From the NCBI RefSeq assembly GCF_000282495.1, contig NZ_AKJE01000087.1, positions 62,001-126,000 on the forward strand: 64,000 nucleotides of DNA. The letters run 5' to 3'. Origin of the DNA: Pseudomonas sp. GM79 (GTDB lineage: Bacteria > Pseudomonadota > Gammaproteobacteria > Pseudomonadales > Pseudomonadaceae). Within the stretch, counting starts at the first letter, position 1. Each line of letters starts with the position of its first letter. Shown in pieces: positions 16,145 through 24,231 of the stretch. The notes beneath the pieces are model-generated. The model did not search any database and had not been told where the DNA came from. It saw only the letters and a list, made by a program, of their open reading frames with translations. The translations under genes and the position numbers were made by a program.

Positions 16145-16648
16145 CTAACGACTGGCTTGCAGCGCCCTGGCCATTTGCAGGTGGTTTTGCAGTTTGGGCA
16201 AGGTTTCTTCGGCGAACGCTTTGATTTGCGGTACGTCCGTGGTCTGCGCTTGTTGTTGAAGCTGCTCGATGGATTCTTGTGTGGTTTTCACCTGGTTGGC
16301 GGCGTATGCCTGATCGAAGGAGGCGTCGTCCTTCACCTCCGGGATCAACGTTTTGGCCTTGTCCATCACCTCTTCGCGTGGCGCGACCGGTAAATCAAGT
16401 TGCTTGGCAATTTTCGCCAGATGCTGGTTGGCGGTGGTGAGGTCGTTGATTACCACGATGGTGTAATCCTTGACCTCTTTGGACTCGGTTTTCTGGTGCG
16501 CCAGGCGATTGGCTTCGATGTCAGCCATGCCTTTGGCTGACGCTTCGTTGATGAATTCTGTGGCTGACTGGGCAAAGGCACTGCTGGCAAACAGCCCCAG
16601 TAACGTGACAAAACTGGCATTGCGTAAACGGGTGGCCATCCGGCTCAT
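16145..16648 (-). CDS. DUF4142 domain-containing periplasmic protein
   Basis: A 167-residue protein with a signal peptide cut after SSAFA (residue 26), followed by a helical DUF4142 domain (TEFINEASAKGMADIEANRLA). Family members look ferritin-like in helix arrangement and are often stress-induced; no metal site is evident. The ATG at 16648 has AAGGAGG eight bases upstream; the frame extends further upstream without plausible signal sequence. The KGG-repeat gene lies just upstream on the same strand. Confidence 0.82.
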   Translation of the reverse strand: MSRMATRLRNASFVTLLGLFASSAFAQSATEFINEASAKGMADIEANRLAHQKTESKEVKDYTIVVINDLTTANQHLAKIAKQLDLPVAPREEVMDKAKTLIPEVKDDASFDQAYAANQVKTTQESIEQLQQQAQTTDVPQIKAFAEETLPKLQNHLQMARALQASR

Positions 16649-16677
16649 GGTCGCGCCCTCCTTCTTTGAAAATTCCA

Positions 16678-16703
16678 ACGGGGGCTTTCGCCCCCGTCTT
16701 TTA
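16678..16703. terminator. Hairpin between the KGG and DUF4142 genes
   Basis: ACGGGGGC and GCCCCCGT form an 8-bp stem with a TTTC loop, directly after the stop of the KGG gene. The better T run (CTTTTAAT) is on the plus strand, so on the minus strand it is at most a partial terminator or mRNA end. Confidence 0.5.
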
Positions 16704-16721
16704 ATAAAACCAACTTCACTA

Positions 16722-16877
16722 TTACCGGGATTTCTGACCACCTTTGCGGCCCATGCCGCCTTTCGCGGAATCTTTATCAACGGTCGTCGTGGTGGTTTTC
16801 CCACCTTTGCGACCGGCTTCAGACGCCTTCGTTCGATCATGGGCACTACCCGGACTCGGATTTTTTGAAGTAGGCAT
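16722..16877 (-). CDS. KGG-repeat stress-induced protein
   Basis: The 51-residue, Gly/Lys/Thr-rich protein has the repeated element GRKGGK and AKGGMGRKGGQ, diagnostic of the KGG (stress-induced acidophilic repeat) family. Function is unknown; members are induced in stationary phase or desiccation. The ATG at 16877 has AAGAGG nine bases upstream; the ATG at 16886 would have none. Confidence 0.75.
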   Translation of the reverse strand: MPTSKNPSPGSAHDRTKASEAGRKGGKTTTTTVDKDSAKGGMGRKGGQKSR

Positions 16878-16993
16878 GGTTTTCATCCTCTTGATGATGA
16901 GAGCAGCGAGCAGCCGCCCGCATAGAATAAGAATTTCCATCGTCAAAAAGGTTTAGAAAAACTGGCAACGCTGCGACGAACGGTGACGGGCTT

Positions 16994-18343
16994 TCAGGCC
17001 CCGAGACGCAGGTGATGCTGGCGCTTGGCGCTGTACATCGCCTCGTCGGCATGCCTGAACAACTGATTTTCTTCGGTCCCGTGTTCGGGGTAGCGCGCAA
17101 CGCCAATGCTCGGCTGGATGCTCAGGTTATGCCCGTCCAGGCGCAGGGGCTGAACCAGTACCTGACGGATTTTTCCCGCCACACGCTCGGCATCCTCCGC
17201 GGCATGGATGCTGTGCAACAACACCACAAATTCATCACCGCCGATGCGCGCCACGGTGTCGCTTTCACGCACGCAGCCCTTGAGCCGATTGGCGACCGCT
17301 TGTAGCAGCATGTCGCCAACCGTATGACCGTGGGTGTCGTTGACATGCTTGAAGCGGTCGAGGTCGACGTAGAGTAAAGCCATTCGGCCGGAGCCTGTTC
17401 GGGCCAGCTCCAGCGAGGCTTTGAGGCGTTCGCGCAGCAACTCGCGATTGGGCAACTGAGTCAGTTGGTCGTATTGAGCCATGCGCTGGAGCCGGGCATG
17501 CAATTGCTTGCGCTCGATAGCGGTTGCGACCTGTGCGCAAACATACTGCAGCAGTTCCTTGTCTTGCTCGGTATAACGTTCGCCGCCCGGTACGCTTTTA
17601 ACGATCAACGCGCCAATGGTGCCGTTCTTCGAACTCAATGGCACGCCCAGCCAGCAGGGCGAATCCTGGCCCGCGACCAGTGCCGCAAACCCCGCCGGCG
17701 GATTGTCCTGATCCGGAGTCAGCAGGATCGGCAAGCCGCTGCGAATCACTTCACTGCAAAGACGCCCGGTCACAGTCCCGGGCTCTTCGGGTTGCGGTTC
17801 ATGGTCGTCGACGTGATAGGGGAAATTCAGCTGCGCACAGTGCTCGTCATGCAGCGCCACGGAGAAATTCAACGCCGGAAGCCATTCACCGATGATCGAA
17901 TGAATGCGTTTGAACAGCGCCAGCAGATCTTCCGCCGCGTGAGCCGCTTCGGAGATTGCATACAGCGCCGCTTGCCGGGATTCGGCCTGTTTACGCTCGG
18001 TGATGTCACGCGCCACGGCAATGCGCAACTGATCGACCTCCGACCAGCGCGCCGACCAGAGAATGTGCACCACCCGGCCGTCCTTGCACAGGTAACGATT
18101 TTCAAAATTGAGCTTGGGCTCGCCGCCCATGATCTCCCGTGCGGCGTCGAGGGTACGCTGTCGGTCGGCGGGATGTACCAGATCGATCATCGGCTGGCCG
18201 ATCAGCTCGTCGGGGGTGTAACCGAAAATGCGCTCGCAGGCCGCGCTGACAAATACGAAGCGACCTTGTTTATCCACCGCACAGACGGCGTCCAGCAAGA
18301 GGTCAATGTAGCTCGCCAGTGGGGCGGAATTTCTGGTTTCCAT
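16994..18343 (-). CDS. PAS-GAF-GGDEF diguanylate cyclase
   Basis: Counting from the ATG at 18343, the protein has a PAS domain (about 10-118, ending ITERKQA), a GAF domain (about 130-280) and a GGDEF domain (about 285-449). The active-site GGDEF is intact at 368-372 and the inhibitory RxxD (RESD) at 359-362, so it should make cyclic di-GMP and be product-inhibited. There are no membrane segments; sensing is cytoplasmic. The start is uncertain: an in-frame ATG at 18400 exists, and no strong Shine-Dalgarno distinguishes them. Confidence 0.88.
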   Translation of the reverse strand: METRNSAPLASYIDLLLDAVCAVDKQGRFVFVSAACERIFGYTPDELIGQPMIDLVHPADRQRTLDAAREIMGGEPKLNFENRYLCKDGRVVHILWSARWSEVDQLRIAVARDITERKQAESRQAALYAISEAAHAAEDLLALFKRIHSIIGEWLPALNFSVALHDEHCAQLNFPYHVDDHEPQPEEPGTVTGRLCSEVIRSGLPILLTPDQDNPPAGFAALVAGQDSPCWLGVPLSSKNGTIGALIVKSVPGGERYTEQDKELLQYVCAQVATAIERKQLHARLQRMAQYDQLTQLPNRELLRERLKASLELARTGSGRMALLYVDLDRFKHVNDTHGHTVGDMLLQAVANRLKGCVRESDTVARIGGDEFVVLLHSIHAAEDAERVAGKIRQVLVQPLRLDGHNLSIQPSIGVARYPEHGTEENQLFRHADEAMYSAKRQHHLRLGA

Positions 18344-18445
18344 AATGCCGAGCGCGTGTCCGGACAATGCAACATTGAACAACCCTCCCTGACCGGTCAT
18401 ACGCCCGAGCGTTGACTGTACGCTGTCGCTTCCCTGCGATCAGCC

Positions 18446-19084
18446 TCAAGCCTTGTTCGTCACCAGCCCAGGCAGCGCATGCACCAAGGCATTGATGGCA
18501 AAACCGATGAACATTACCCCGCACAACCGGGTGATCGCCAGTTCATGACGCTGATACAACGTGCGCACCTGACGCGCCCCGACGATGCCTATGAGAATAG
18601 CGTAGGCCAAAAGGCCACCAACGAAGCTCAGGATGATCAACCAGGGCAACATCGACCAATGCAGCAATTCTGCACGGCTGGACAACAGCGCAGTAAAGGT
18701 CGCCACTGCCACCGGATAAGCCTTGGGGTTGGTCAGACCGAACAGGATGCCGTGCCAGAATGGCTGCCGCGCCGGCCCCTGAGGCGCCTCGGCACTGCCG
18801 CGACGAGCCCGCACCGCGCGCAGGCCCAGCCAGAACAGGTAGAGCCCGCTGAGTACGCCCAGCACATCGAACGCGGTGCTGCCGATTTCCCGCGCGCCTA
18901 CAATCGCGATCAGCGCCGTGCTGCACCAGACCACGTCGCCCAGCAAATGCCCGCACAGAAACCCCGCTCCGGCACGCCGCCCGCGCGCCGCGCCGATGCC
19001 GAACACCGCCAGCACACCCGGGCCCGGCGTGATGCCATAAATGAAGCCCGAGGCGAGAACGGCCATTAGCAGCGATGGAGTCAT
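18446..19084 (-). CDS. LysE/RhtB family amino acid exporter
   Basis: The 212-residue protein has about six hydrophobic segments and LysE-family motifs: SGFIYGITPGPGVLAVF near the N-terminus and GLTNPKAYPVA in the middle. Such proteins export amino acids or derivatives through the inner membrane; the substrate cannot be read from sequence. Confidence 0.87.
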   Translation of the reverse strand: MTPSLLMAVLASGFIYGITPGPGVLAVFGIGAARGRRAGAGFLCGHLLGDVVWCSTALIAIVGAREIGSTAFDVLGVLSGLYLFWLGLRAVRARRGSAEAPQGPARQPFWHGILFGLTNPKAYPVAVATFTALLSSRAELLHWSMLPWLIILSFVGGLLAYAILIGIVGARQVRTLYQRHELAITRLCGVMFIGFAINALVHALPGLVTNKA

Positions 19085-19148
19085 GGGAATTCCTGTTGAA
19101 ACGCCGGATGAATGGACGCAAGTCTATCTCAGGACCCCAAGCATCGAC

Positions 19149-19565
19149 TCACTGATCGTCGAAGAACTTCATCCCCGCATACGGCCGTTGCCGACACGCC
19201 GCAAGCCGCGACGCCAGATCCCCGACATGCGCCTCAAGCTTGTGCCCGTCCGGGTCAAGAAAATAGAACGACGCGCCTTCGCTGCGGTTATCCCGCCATT
19301 CCTGCACGTTGGCCGATCGCAGGCGTTCGACGAACAACGGGAAGTGCGCAGAATCGATACTGAAGGCGTAATGGGTGTAGTCAGCAACGGGCGCGGATTC
19401 GCGTAGCGGATCGAGAGAAAGGCACAACCACAGACCGGGTAATGAGAGATAGGCGCCGGCGTCCCACGTGGCGTCTAGCTGAAGTTGCAACAGGTCGCGA
19501 TAGAACGCCACGCTACGGTTCAGGTCGGTGACGGCGAGGGTCAGGTGGTTGAGGCCGGTTAGCAT
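19149..19565 (-). CDS. fosA: FosA family glutathione transferase
   Basis: The 138-residue vicinal oxygen chelate enzyme matches chromosomal FosA: MLTGLNHLTLAV at the N-terminus and metal ligands H7, H65 and E111 (FLDPDGHKLEAHVG). FosA adds glutathione to the epoxide of fosfomycin using Mn2+ and K+. Length is normal and the key residues are present, so it is predicted functional. It is a common intrinsic gene in Pseudomonas and not evidence of acquired resistance. Confidence 0.9.
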   Translation of the reverse strand: MLTGLNHLTLAVTDLNRSVAFYRDLLQLQLDATWDAGAYLSLPGLWLCLSLDPLRESAPVADYTHYAFSIDSAHFPLFVERLRSANVQEWRDNRSEGASFYFLDPDGHKLEAHVGDLASRLAACRQRPYAGMKFFDDQ

Positions 19566-19660
19566 GGGTTTAGTAACTTATAGGCTGGGTCCGACCGGAG
19601 CGTACAACTTAAACGTCCTTGAGCGTAGAACCACTAGTGTTTTGTTGCTGTGAGTCAGTC

Positions 19661-19757
19661 TTCACGAGCAAGCCTGCTCCCACATTTTGATCTGTGGAGA
19701 ATCAAATATCGCGTCCAACACAAATCCCTTGTGGGAGCGGGCTTGCTCGCGAAGAGG
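19661..19757. repeat. REP family A pair, outward orientation
   Basis: TTCACGAGCAAGCCTGCTCCCACA (19661-19684) is followed by GTGGGAGCGGGCTTGCTCGC (19731-19750). The two units point away from each other, opposite to the pair at 15211. It separates fosA from the LysR remnant. Confidence 0.88.
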
Positions 19758-19791
19758 CCCGGCCAATCCGACAAATAACTATCAGACCACC

Positions 19792-19926
19792 CCCGCGCCA
19801 CTGCTCAAACAACATCCGGCTCACCGGCGATAACGTCGCTTCATCGCGCACCACCAGAATCAATGCGCGATCCGACCAGTCATCCGTCAGCGGTACCGCG
19901 TGCAAACCGAACCGTGCCCTGGTCAA
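19792..19926 (-). pseudogene. Remnant of a LysR-type regulator C-terminus
   Basis: About 40 residues (RFGLHAVPLTDDWSDRALI, VVRDEATLSPVSRMLFE) look like the end of a LysR effector domain, where an R-x-G-L...PL-D-W...L pattern precedes the final helix. No DNA-binding domain or upstream part exists: the remnant begins at the stop codon of the adjacent alcohol dehydrogenase gene. It may be the leftover of a regulator deleted when the dehydrogenase gene and this sequence were joined. It is probably not translated. Confidence 0.5.
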
Positions 19927-21071
19927 AACGCGCTGCGGAAAATCTCCTCGATCTGCCGCTGATCCGCCGCCCGTGGATTGGTCAGTCCACAGGCGTCTTT
20001 CAAGGCGTTGCTGGCAAGCACCGGGATGTCGTTGAGCCTGGCACCGAGCTCACGTAAGCCGGCGGGAATTTCCACGTCCCTGGCCAGAGTGCGAATGGCC
20101 GCGATCGCTGCCTGAGCGCCCTCCTCGGGGCTGAACCCGCGAATGTCGGCGCCCATCGCACGAGCAACATCGGTCAGGCGGTCGGCGCAGACCAGCGCGT
20201 TGAAGCTTTGCACATGAGGCAGCAGCACCGCATTGCACACACCATGGGGCAAGTCATAGAAACCGCCTAGCTGGTGAGCCATCGCGTGAACGTAGCCAAG
20301 GGACGCATTGTTGAATGCCATACCGGCGAGGAACTGCGCATAAGCCATGTTTTCCCGCGCAATCATGTCACTGCCGTCACGTACGGCCAGGCGCAGGTTA
20401 TTGCTGATCAAGGTGATGGCTTTCAGCGCACAGGCATCGGTAATCGGGTTGGCTGCCGTGGAGACGTAGGCTTCGATGGCGTGGGTCAGCGCGTCCATGC
20501 CGGTGGCGGCAGTCAGGCCCTTGGGCATGGCGACCATCAGCGCCGGGTCGTTGACCGACAGCAGCGGCGTGACGTTGCGATCGACGATGGCCATTTTCAC
20601 GTGACGGGATTCGTCGGTGATGATGCAAAAACGGGTCATCTCGCTGGCAGTGCCGGCGGTGGTGTTGATCGCGATCAACGGCAACTGCGGTTTGGTTGAC
20701 TGATCGACGCCTTCGTAGTCACGAATCGTCCCACCGTTTGTGGCGCACAAGGCGATGCCCTTGGCGCAGTCGTGAGGCGAACCGCCGCCCAGAGACACCA
20801 CGAAATCACAACGACTTTCCTTGAGCAGACCCAGGCCAAGTTCGACGTTGGCAATGCTCGGATTCGGCTTGGCGCCGTCGAAGATCACCGAGTCGATATC
20901 CTGCAACGCCAGTTTCTCGGCAATCATCGTCGCCACGCCAGCCTTGGCCAACCCGGTGTCGGTGACGATCAGCGCCTTGCGAAAACCATACTTGCGAATG
21001 GCGTCCATGGCTTCGTCAAGGCAACCGGTGCCCATGATGTTCACAGCGGGAATGAAGAACGTACTGCTCAT
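19923..21071 (-). CDS. Iron-containing alcohol dehydrogenase
   Basis: This 382-residue group III dehydrogenase has the NAD-binding GGGSPHDCAKG at about 95-105 and the iron-site region with MDALTHAIEAY, HAMAHQLGG and LPHGVCNAVLLPHV. It resembles YiaY/ErcA-type enzymes that oxidise small alcohols or act in alcohol sensing. The ATG at 21071 has AGGAGA eight bases upstream. Its stop overlaps a LysR remnant. Confidence 0.9.
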   Translation of the reverse strand: MSSTFFIPAVNIMGTGCLDEAMDAIRKYGFRKALIVTDTGLAKAGVATMIAEKLALQDIDSVIFDGAKPNPSIANVELGLGLLKESRCDFVVSLGGGSPHDCAKGIALCATNGGTIRDYEGVDQSTKPQLPLIAINTTAGTASEMTRFCIITDESRHVKMAIVDRNVTPLLSVNDPALMVAMPKGLTAATGMDALTHAIEAYVSTAANPITDACALKAITLISNNLRLAVRDGSDMIARENMAYAQFLAGMAFNNASLGYVHAMAHQLGGFYDLPHGVCNAVLLPHVQSFNALVCADRLTDVARAMGADIRGFSPEEGAQAAIAAIRTLARDVEIPAGLRELGARLNDIPVLASNALKDACGLTNPRAADQRQIEEIFRSAF

Positions 21072-21227
21072 GCGCGAGTCTCCTGGCTGAAGCCGAATCA
21101 ACAGCACCGATCCGGCGGGTGCGCACAGGATCGACCCATTAGTCGTGCGGTAACTTGATCTGGCTCAAGTCCGGGTCGTGATAAAGTCGCCGTCCATCAG
21201 ACCTTTTGCTTTGAGACAACGAACGCA

Positions 21228-22247
21228 ATGACCGATTTCCAGGATGTCGATGCCCAACTTGAAGACTGGAACGCCTTGCGCACCACCGCCTCTTTCGGCG
21301 GCCTGCTGGTGGGTAACGGTGCCAGTCGTGCGGTATGGGACGACTTCGGCTACGACTCGCTGTTCGAAAACGCCCGCACCGTCGAAGAGAAGCCTCTGAG
21401 CCAATCCGAATTAAGCGTGTTCGAGGCGATGCAGACGCGCAGTTTCGAACAGGTGCTTGGGGCGCTGAAAACCACCAGCCGGGTCAACAAGGCCTTGGCC
21501 GTCAGCTCAGCGGCACCGCGCAATCGTTATTACGCGATCAAGGAAGCGCTGATCAATACCGTGCATGCGGTGCACATCCCTTGGCGGTTGGTGGTGCCCT
21601 CGACGCTGGCGACGATCAATCAGGAGTTGGCCAGCTATCGAACGGTGTTCACCACCAATTACGACTTGCTCAACTACTGGGCGATCCAGCACCGGCCTGA
21701 CGTTATTAGTGATCTGTTTCAGGGCACCGAGCCGCGCTTTGATTTGAGCCTCACCGCGACAGACAAAACCCGGCTGCTGTACCTGCACGGTGGCCTGCAT
21801 CTGGTGCGCAACCAGGACGGCACGGCGCGTAAATTGATGTCGACCGAGGGAACATTGCTGGGCAGTTTCGCCATCAACAATACGATCAAGACCCTCGACG
21901 ACGTGCCGCTGTTCGTCAACGAAGGTCCGACCCAGGACAAGCTCAAGACCATTCGCAGCTCCGATTACCTGTCGTTTTGCTACGACCAGTTACTGGGCCA
22001 TGGCGATGGGCTGTGCATCTTCGGGCATGCCCTTGGCGAGCAGGACAGTCACATCATTCATGCATTGCGTCAGGCGAAGCCGAAGACAGCGGCGATCTCG
22101 ATTTACCCGCGCAGCAAGGCGTTCATCCAGCACCAGAAGCGGCATTACACGAAGGTGTTTGAGGGGACGGGAGTGGAGCTGCGGTTTTTTGACTCGAAGA
22201 CGCATGCGCTGGGTAGTCCGAAGCTGACCGTACCGGTCGAAGTTTAG
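21228..22247 (+). CDS. DUF4917 family protein with SIR2-like motifs
   Basis: The 339-residue soluble protein fits DUF4917. It carries motifs placed as in SIR2-like domains: LLVGNGAS (26-33), VFTTNYDLLNYW (140-151), LLYLHGGLH (183-191) and IFGHALGEQD (264-273). In SIR2 proteins the first is the NAD phosphate loop, TTNYD is structural, the HG region includes the catalytic His, and GHALGEQD resembles the GxSxxD strand. NAD hydrolase or sensor activity is possible but unproven. It stands alone between an alcohol dehydrogenase and a REP cluster, with no partner gene visible. Confidence 0.78.
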   Translation: MTDFQDVDAQLEDWNALRTTASFGGLLVGNGASRAVWDDFGYDSLFENARTVEEKPLSQSELSVFEAMQTRSFEQVLGALKTTSRVNKALAVSSAAPRNRYYAIKEALINTVHAVHIPWRLVVPSTLATINQELASYRTVFTTNYDLLNYWAIQHRPDVISDLFQGTEPRFDLSLTATDKTRLLYLHGGLHLVRNQDGTARKLMSTEGTLLGSFAINNTIKTLDDVPLFVNEGPTQDKLKTIRSSDYLSFCYDQLLGHGDGLCIFGHALGEQDSHIIHALRQAKPKTAAISIYPRSKAFIQHQKRHYTKVFEGTGVELRFFDSKTHALGSPKLTVPVEV

Positions 22248-22260
22248 CGGCGCCGCGGCC

Positions 22261-22408
22261 GGCCTCTTCGCGGGCAAGCCCGCCCCCACAGGAATTTGTG
22301 AACACCGCCGAACCTATGTGGGAGCGGGCTTGCTCGCGAAGGGGGCCGGAACATTCAACGAAGATGCTGAATGTCAGACCGCTTTCGCGAGTAAACCCGC
22401 TCCCACAC
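22261..22408. repeat. REP family A triplet
   Basis: Three units occur: CGCGGGCAAGCCCGCCCCCACA (22269 on), GTGGGAGCGGGCTTGCTCGC (22318 on), and TTTCGCGAGTAAACCCGCTCCCACA (ending 22408). The first and third are slightly diverged. They lie between convergent genes. Confidence 0.88.
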
Positions 22409-22440
22409 TGGATGTGTATTGGACTTATCAAGCGGTGTGT

Positions 22441-22785
22441 TTAGAGCACCGGCAAGGTCTTGTCCTTGATCACCGTGGTCGGGCCGTTGGCCTTGACGCT
22501 GGCGATGCCTTTATCCCTCGCGGCGTCCGATGAATAGGACTCGCTGCTGCCGATGATCTGATGGTTGGCAGCCTTGAGGTTGAAGTAAGGATGACCATCC
22601 TTGGTGGTTTTTTTCTCGTAGCGTTCGTCCAGCGGACTGTTGGCCTGAACCGAAGCGATACCGCTGTCAGCCGCGCCGCGCGTGGTGTACAGCTCACTGG
22701 TCAGAATGGTTTCGGCGTTGGCCGCTTTCAATACAAACTTGAACTGACCGTTGCTGGTTTTGCTCACTTCGTACCATCCAGACAT
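22441..22785 (-). CDS. YegP family (DUF1508) protein
   Basis: The 114-residue protein contains two tandem copies of the DUF1508 fold: GQFKFVLKAANAETILTSELY and GHPYFNLKAANHQIIGSSESY (shared core F-x-LKAAN). The family adopts a double beta-beta-alpha arrangement of unknown function. AAGGAG lies just before the ATG. Confidence 0.88.
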   Translation of the reverse strand: MSGWYEVSKTSNGQFKFVLKAANAETILTSELYTTRGAADSGIASVQANSPLDERYEKKTTKDGHPYFNLKAANHQIIGSSESYSSDAARDKGIASVKANGPTTVIKDKTLPVL

Positions 22786-22862
22786 GCTTTTTCTCCTTGG
22801 CGATTGAGAGGTTTGCGCTTCAGAGTAAAGACCAAGTCAGGATTTCTGTCGCCTGTACCGAC

Positions 22863-22933
22863 CCCTTCGCGAGCAAGCCCGCTCCCACAGGAGAACGCAT
22901 TTCAATGTGGGAGCGGGCTTGCTCGCGAAGGCC
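22863..22933. repeat. REP family A pair, outward orientation
   Basis: TTCGCGAGCAAGCCCGCTCCCACA is followed at a short distance by GTGGGAGCGGGCTTGCTCGCGAA, between the YegP and RHH genes. Confidence 0.9.
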
Positions 22934-22958
22934 TCGGCACAGTCCCCTCAAAATCTTG

Positions 22959-23264
22959 CTACTTCACCACCGCACGCACTACCGATAACTCGGGTGCCTG
23001 CACCCGGCGCTGGCTCAGATACCGCATACAACTCACTCGCAAGAACGAGGCGAAATTCACCACTTCGCCGCGGTAGTCCATCACTTCTTCATACAGCTTG
23101 GCGATCAACTGATTGGTGGTCATGCCGTCGACCTCGGCGATTTCGCTGAGGATGTCCCAGAACTGATTCTCCAGCCGCAGGGTGGTGACCACCCCGCAGA
23201 TGCGCAGCGAGCGGGAGCGCGACTCGTAGAGAATCGGATCGGCCTTGACGTAGAGCTCGCACAT
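22959..23264 (-). CDS. Ribbon-helix-helix domain protein
   Basis: The 101-residue protein has a ribbon-helix-helix domain of the RHH_4 type: SLRICGVVTTLRLENQFWD then LSEIAEVDGMTTNQLIAKLY. It likely binds DNA as a dimer. The start at 23264 lies 15 bases behind the PfpI stop, so the pair forms an operon. Extended frame to 23507 overlaps pfpI and is rejected. Confidence 0.75.
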   Translation of the reverse strand: MCELYVKADPILYESRSRSLRICGVVTTLRLENQFWDILSEIAEVDGMTTNQLIAKLYEEVMDYRGEVVNFASFLRVSCMRYLSQRRVQAPELSVVRAVVK

Positions 23265-23278
23265 GGACAGGTCCCTCG

Positions 23279-23860
23279 TTACAGCGTGATTTTGGTGCCC
23301 AGCAACCCAAGGAAACCGGCCAGCCAGCTCGGGTGCGCCGGCCAGGCTGGTGCAGTGGCCAGATTGCCTTGAACGTGACCTTGCGTCACCGGGATATCGA
23401 TGAACGTGCCGCCAGCCAGGCGTACTTCCGGAGCGCACGCCGGGTAGGCGCTGCACTCGCGACCTTCGAGAATCCCTGCGGCGGCCAACAGTTGCGCACC
23501 GTGACACACGGCGGCGATCGGTTTGCCAGCTTTGTCGAACGCTCGCACCAGGTCCAGGACTTTTTCGTTCAGGCGCAGGTACTCCGGCGCACGACCGCCC
23601 GGCACCAGCAGCGCGTCGTAGTCCGCTGCATCTACCTTGGCGAAATCGAAGTTCAGGGCAAACAGGTGACCGGGTTTTTCGCTGTAGGTCTGGTCGCCTT
23701 CGAAGTCATGGATTGCCGTGCGCACGGTCTGGCCGGCAGTTTTGTCCGGGCAAACGGCGTGTACCGTGTGGCCGACCATCAGCAGCGCCTGGAACGGCAC
23801 CATCACTTCATAGTCTTCGACGTAATCGCCGACCAGCATCAGAATTTTTTTAGCCGCCAT
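23279..23860 (-). CDS. DJ-1/PfpI family protein
   Basis: The 193-residue protein has the PfpI nucleophile elbow AAVCHGAQLL with the reactive cysteine, and an acidic residue in VEDYEVMVP near the N-terminus. Homologs act as proteases, glyoxalases or deglycases; the exact activity cannot be assigned. It is first in a two-gene operon with an RHH-type DNA-binding protein. A good Shine-Dalgarno (GGAGGAGTCC region, read on the minus strand) lies before the ATG. Confidence 0.87.
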   Translation of the reverse strand: MAAKKILMLVGDYVEDYEVMVPFQALLMVGHTVHAVCPDKTAGQTVRTAIHDFEGDQTYSEKPGHLFALNFDFAKVDAADYDALLVPGGRAPEYLRLNEKVLDLVRAFDKAGKPIAAVCHGAQLLAAAGILEGRECSAYPACAPEVRLAGGTFIDIPVTQGHVQGNLATAPAWPAHPSWLAGFLGLLGTKITL

Positions 23861-23997
23861 GGGGAGGACTCCTCTGGAAAATGCGTGGGCATGCAGGAGT
23901 ATTCAAGGTAGTCCTTAATCTGCATGGCAGGTAATACCCGACTACTACGCCGATTCACCTGGGGTAGACCATTTGATTTGCGGATGTGCACGGCCGA

Positions 23998-24113
23998 TGT
24001 AGGAGCTGGCGAAGCCTGCGATCTTTTGACCTTGATCTTTGGGGACATTGGGTGAAGCGATTAGATCGGTGGCGCGGCCGATAAAAAGATCGCAGCCTTC
24101 GGCAGCTCCTACG
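23998..24113. repeat. REP family B pair
   Basis: TGTAGGAGCTGGCGAAGCCTG with CGATCTTTTGA is followed by AAAAAGATCGCAGCCTTCGG and CAGCTCCTACG. Family B has its own core (GATCGCAGCCTTCGGCAGCT) and is unlike family A. The 370-base gap contains no gene. Confidence 0.88.
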
Positions 24114-24231
24114 TAGGGGGCATTACCCCCAACTGTACGGATAACTCTGCGCCTATCTGTAACAGAGCAACGCCTGCGGTTTATGGCTAGATAAAGAAAC
24201 TTCCCGCCATCCTGAATTCTGGTCACCCATC

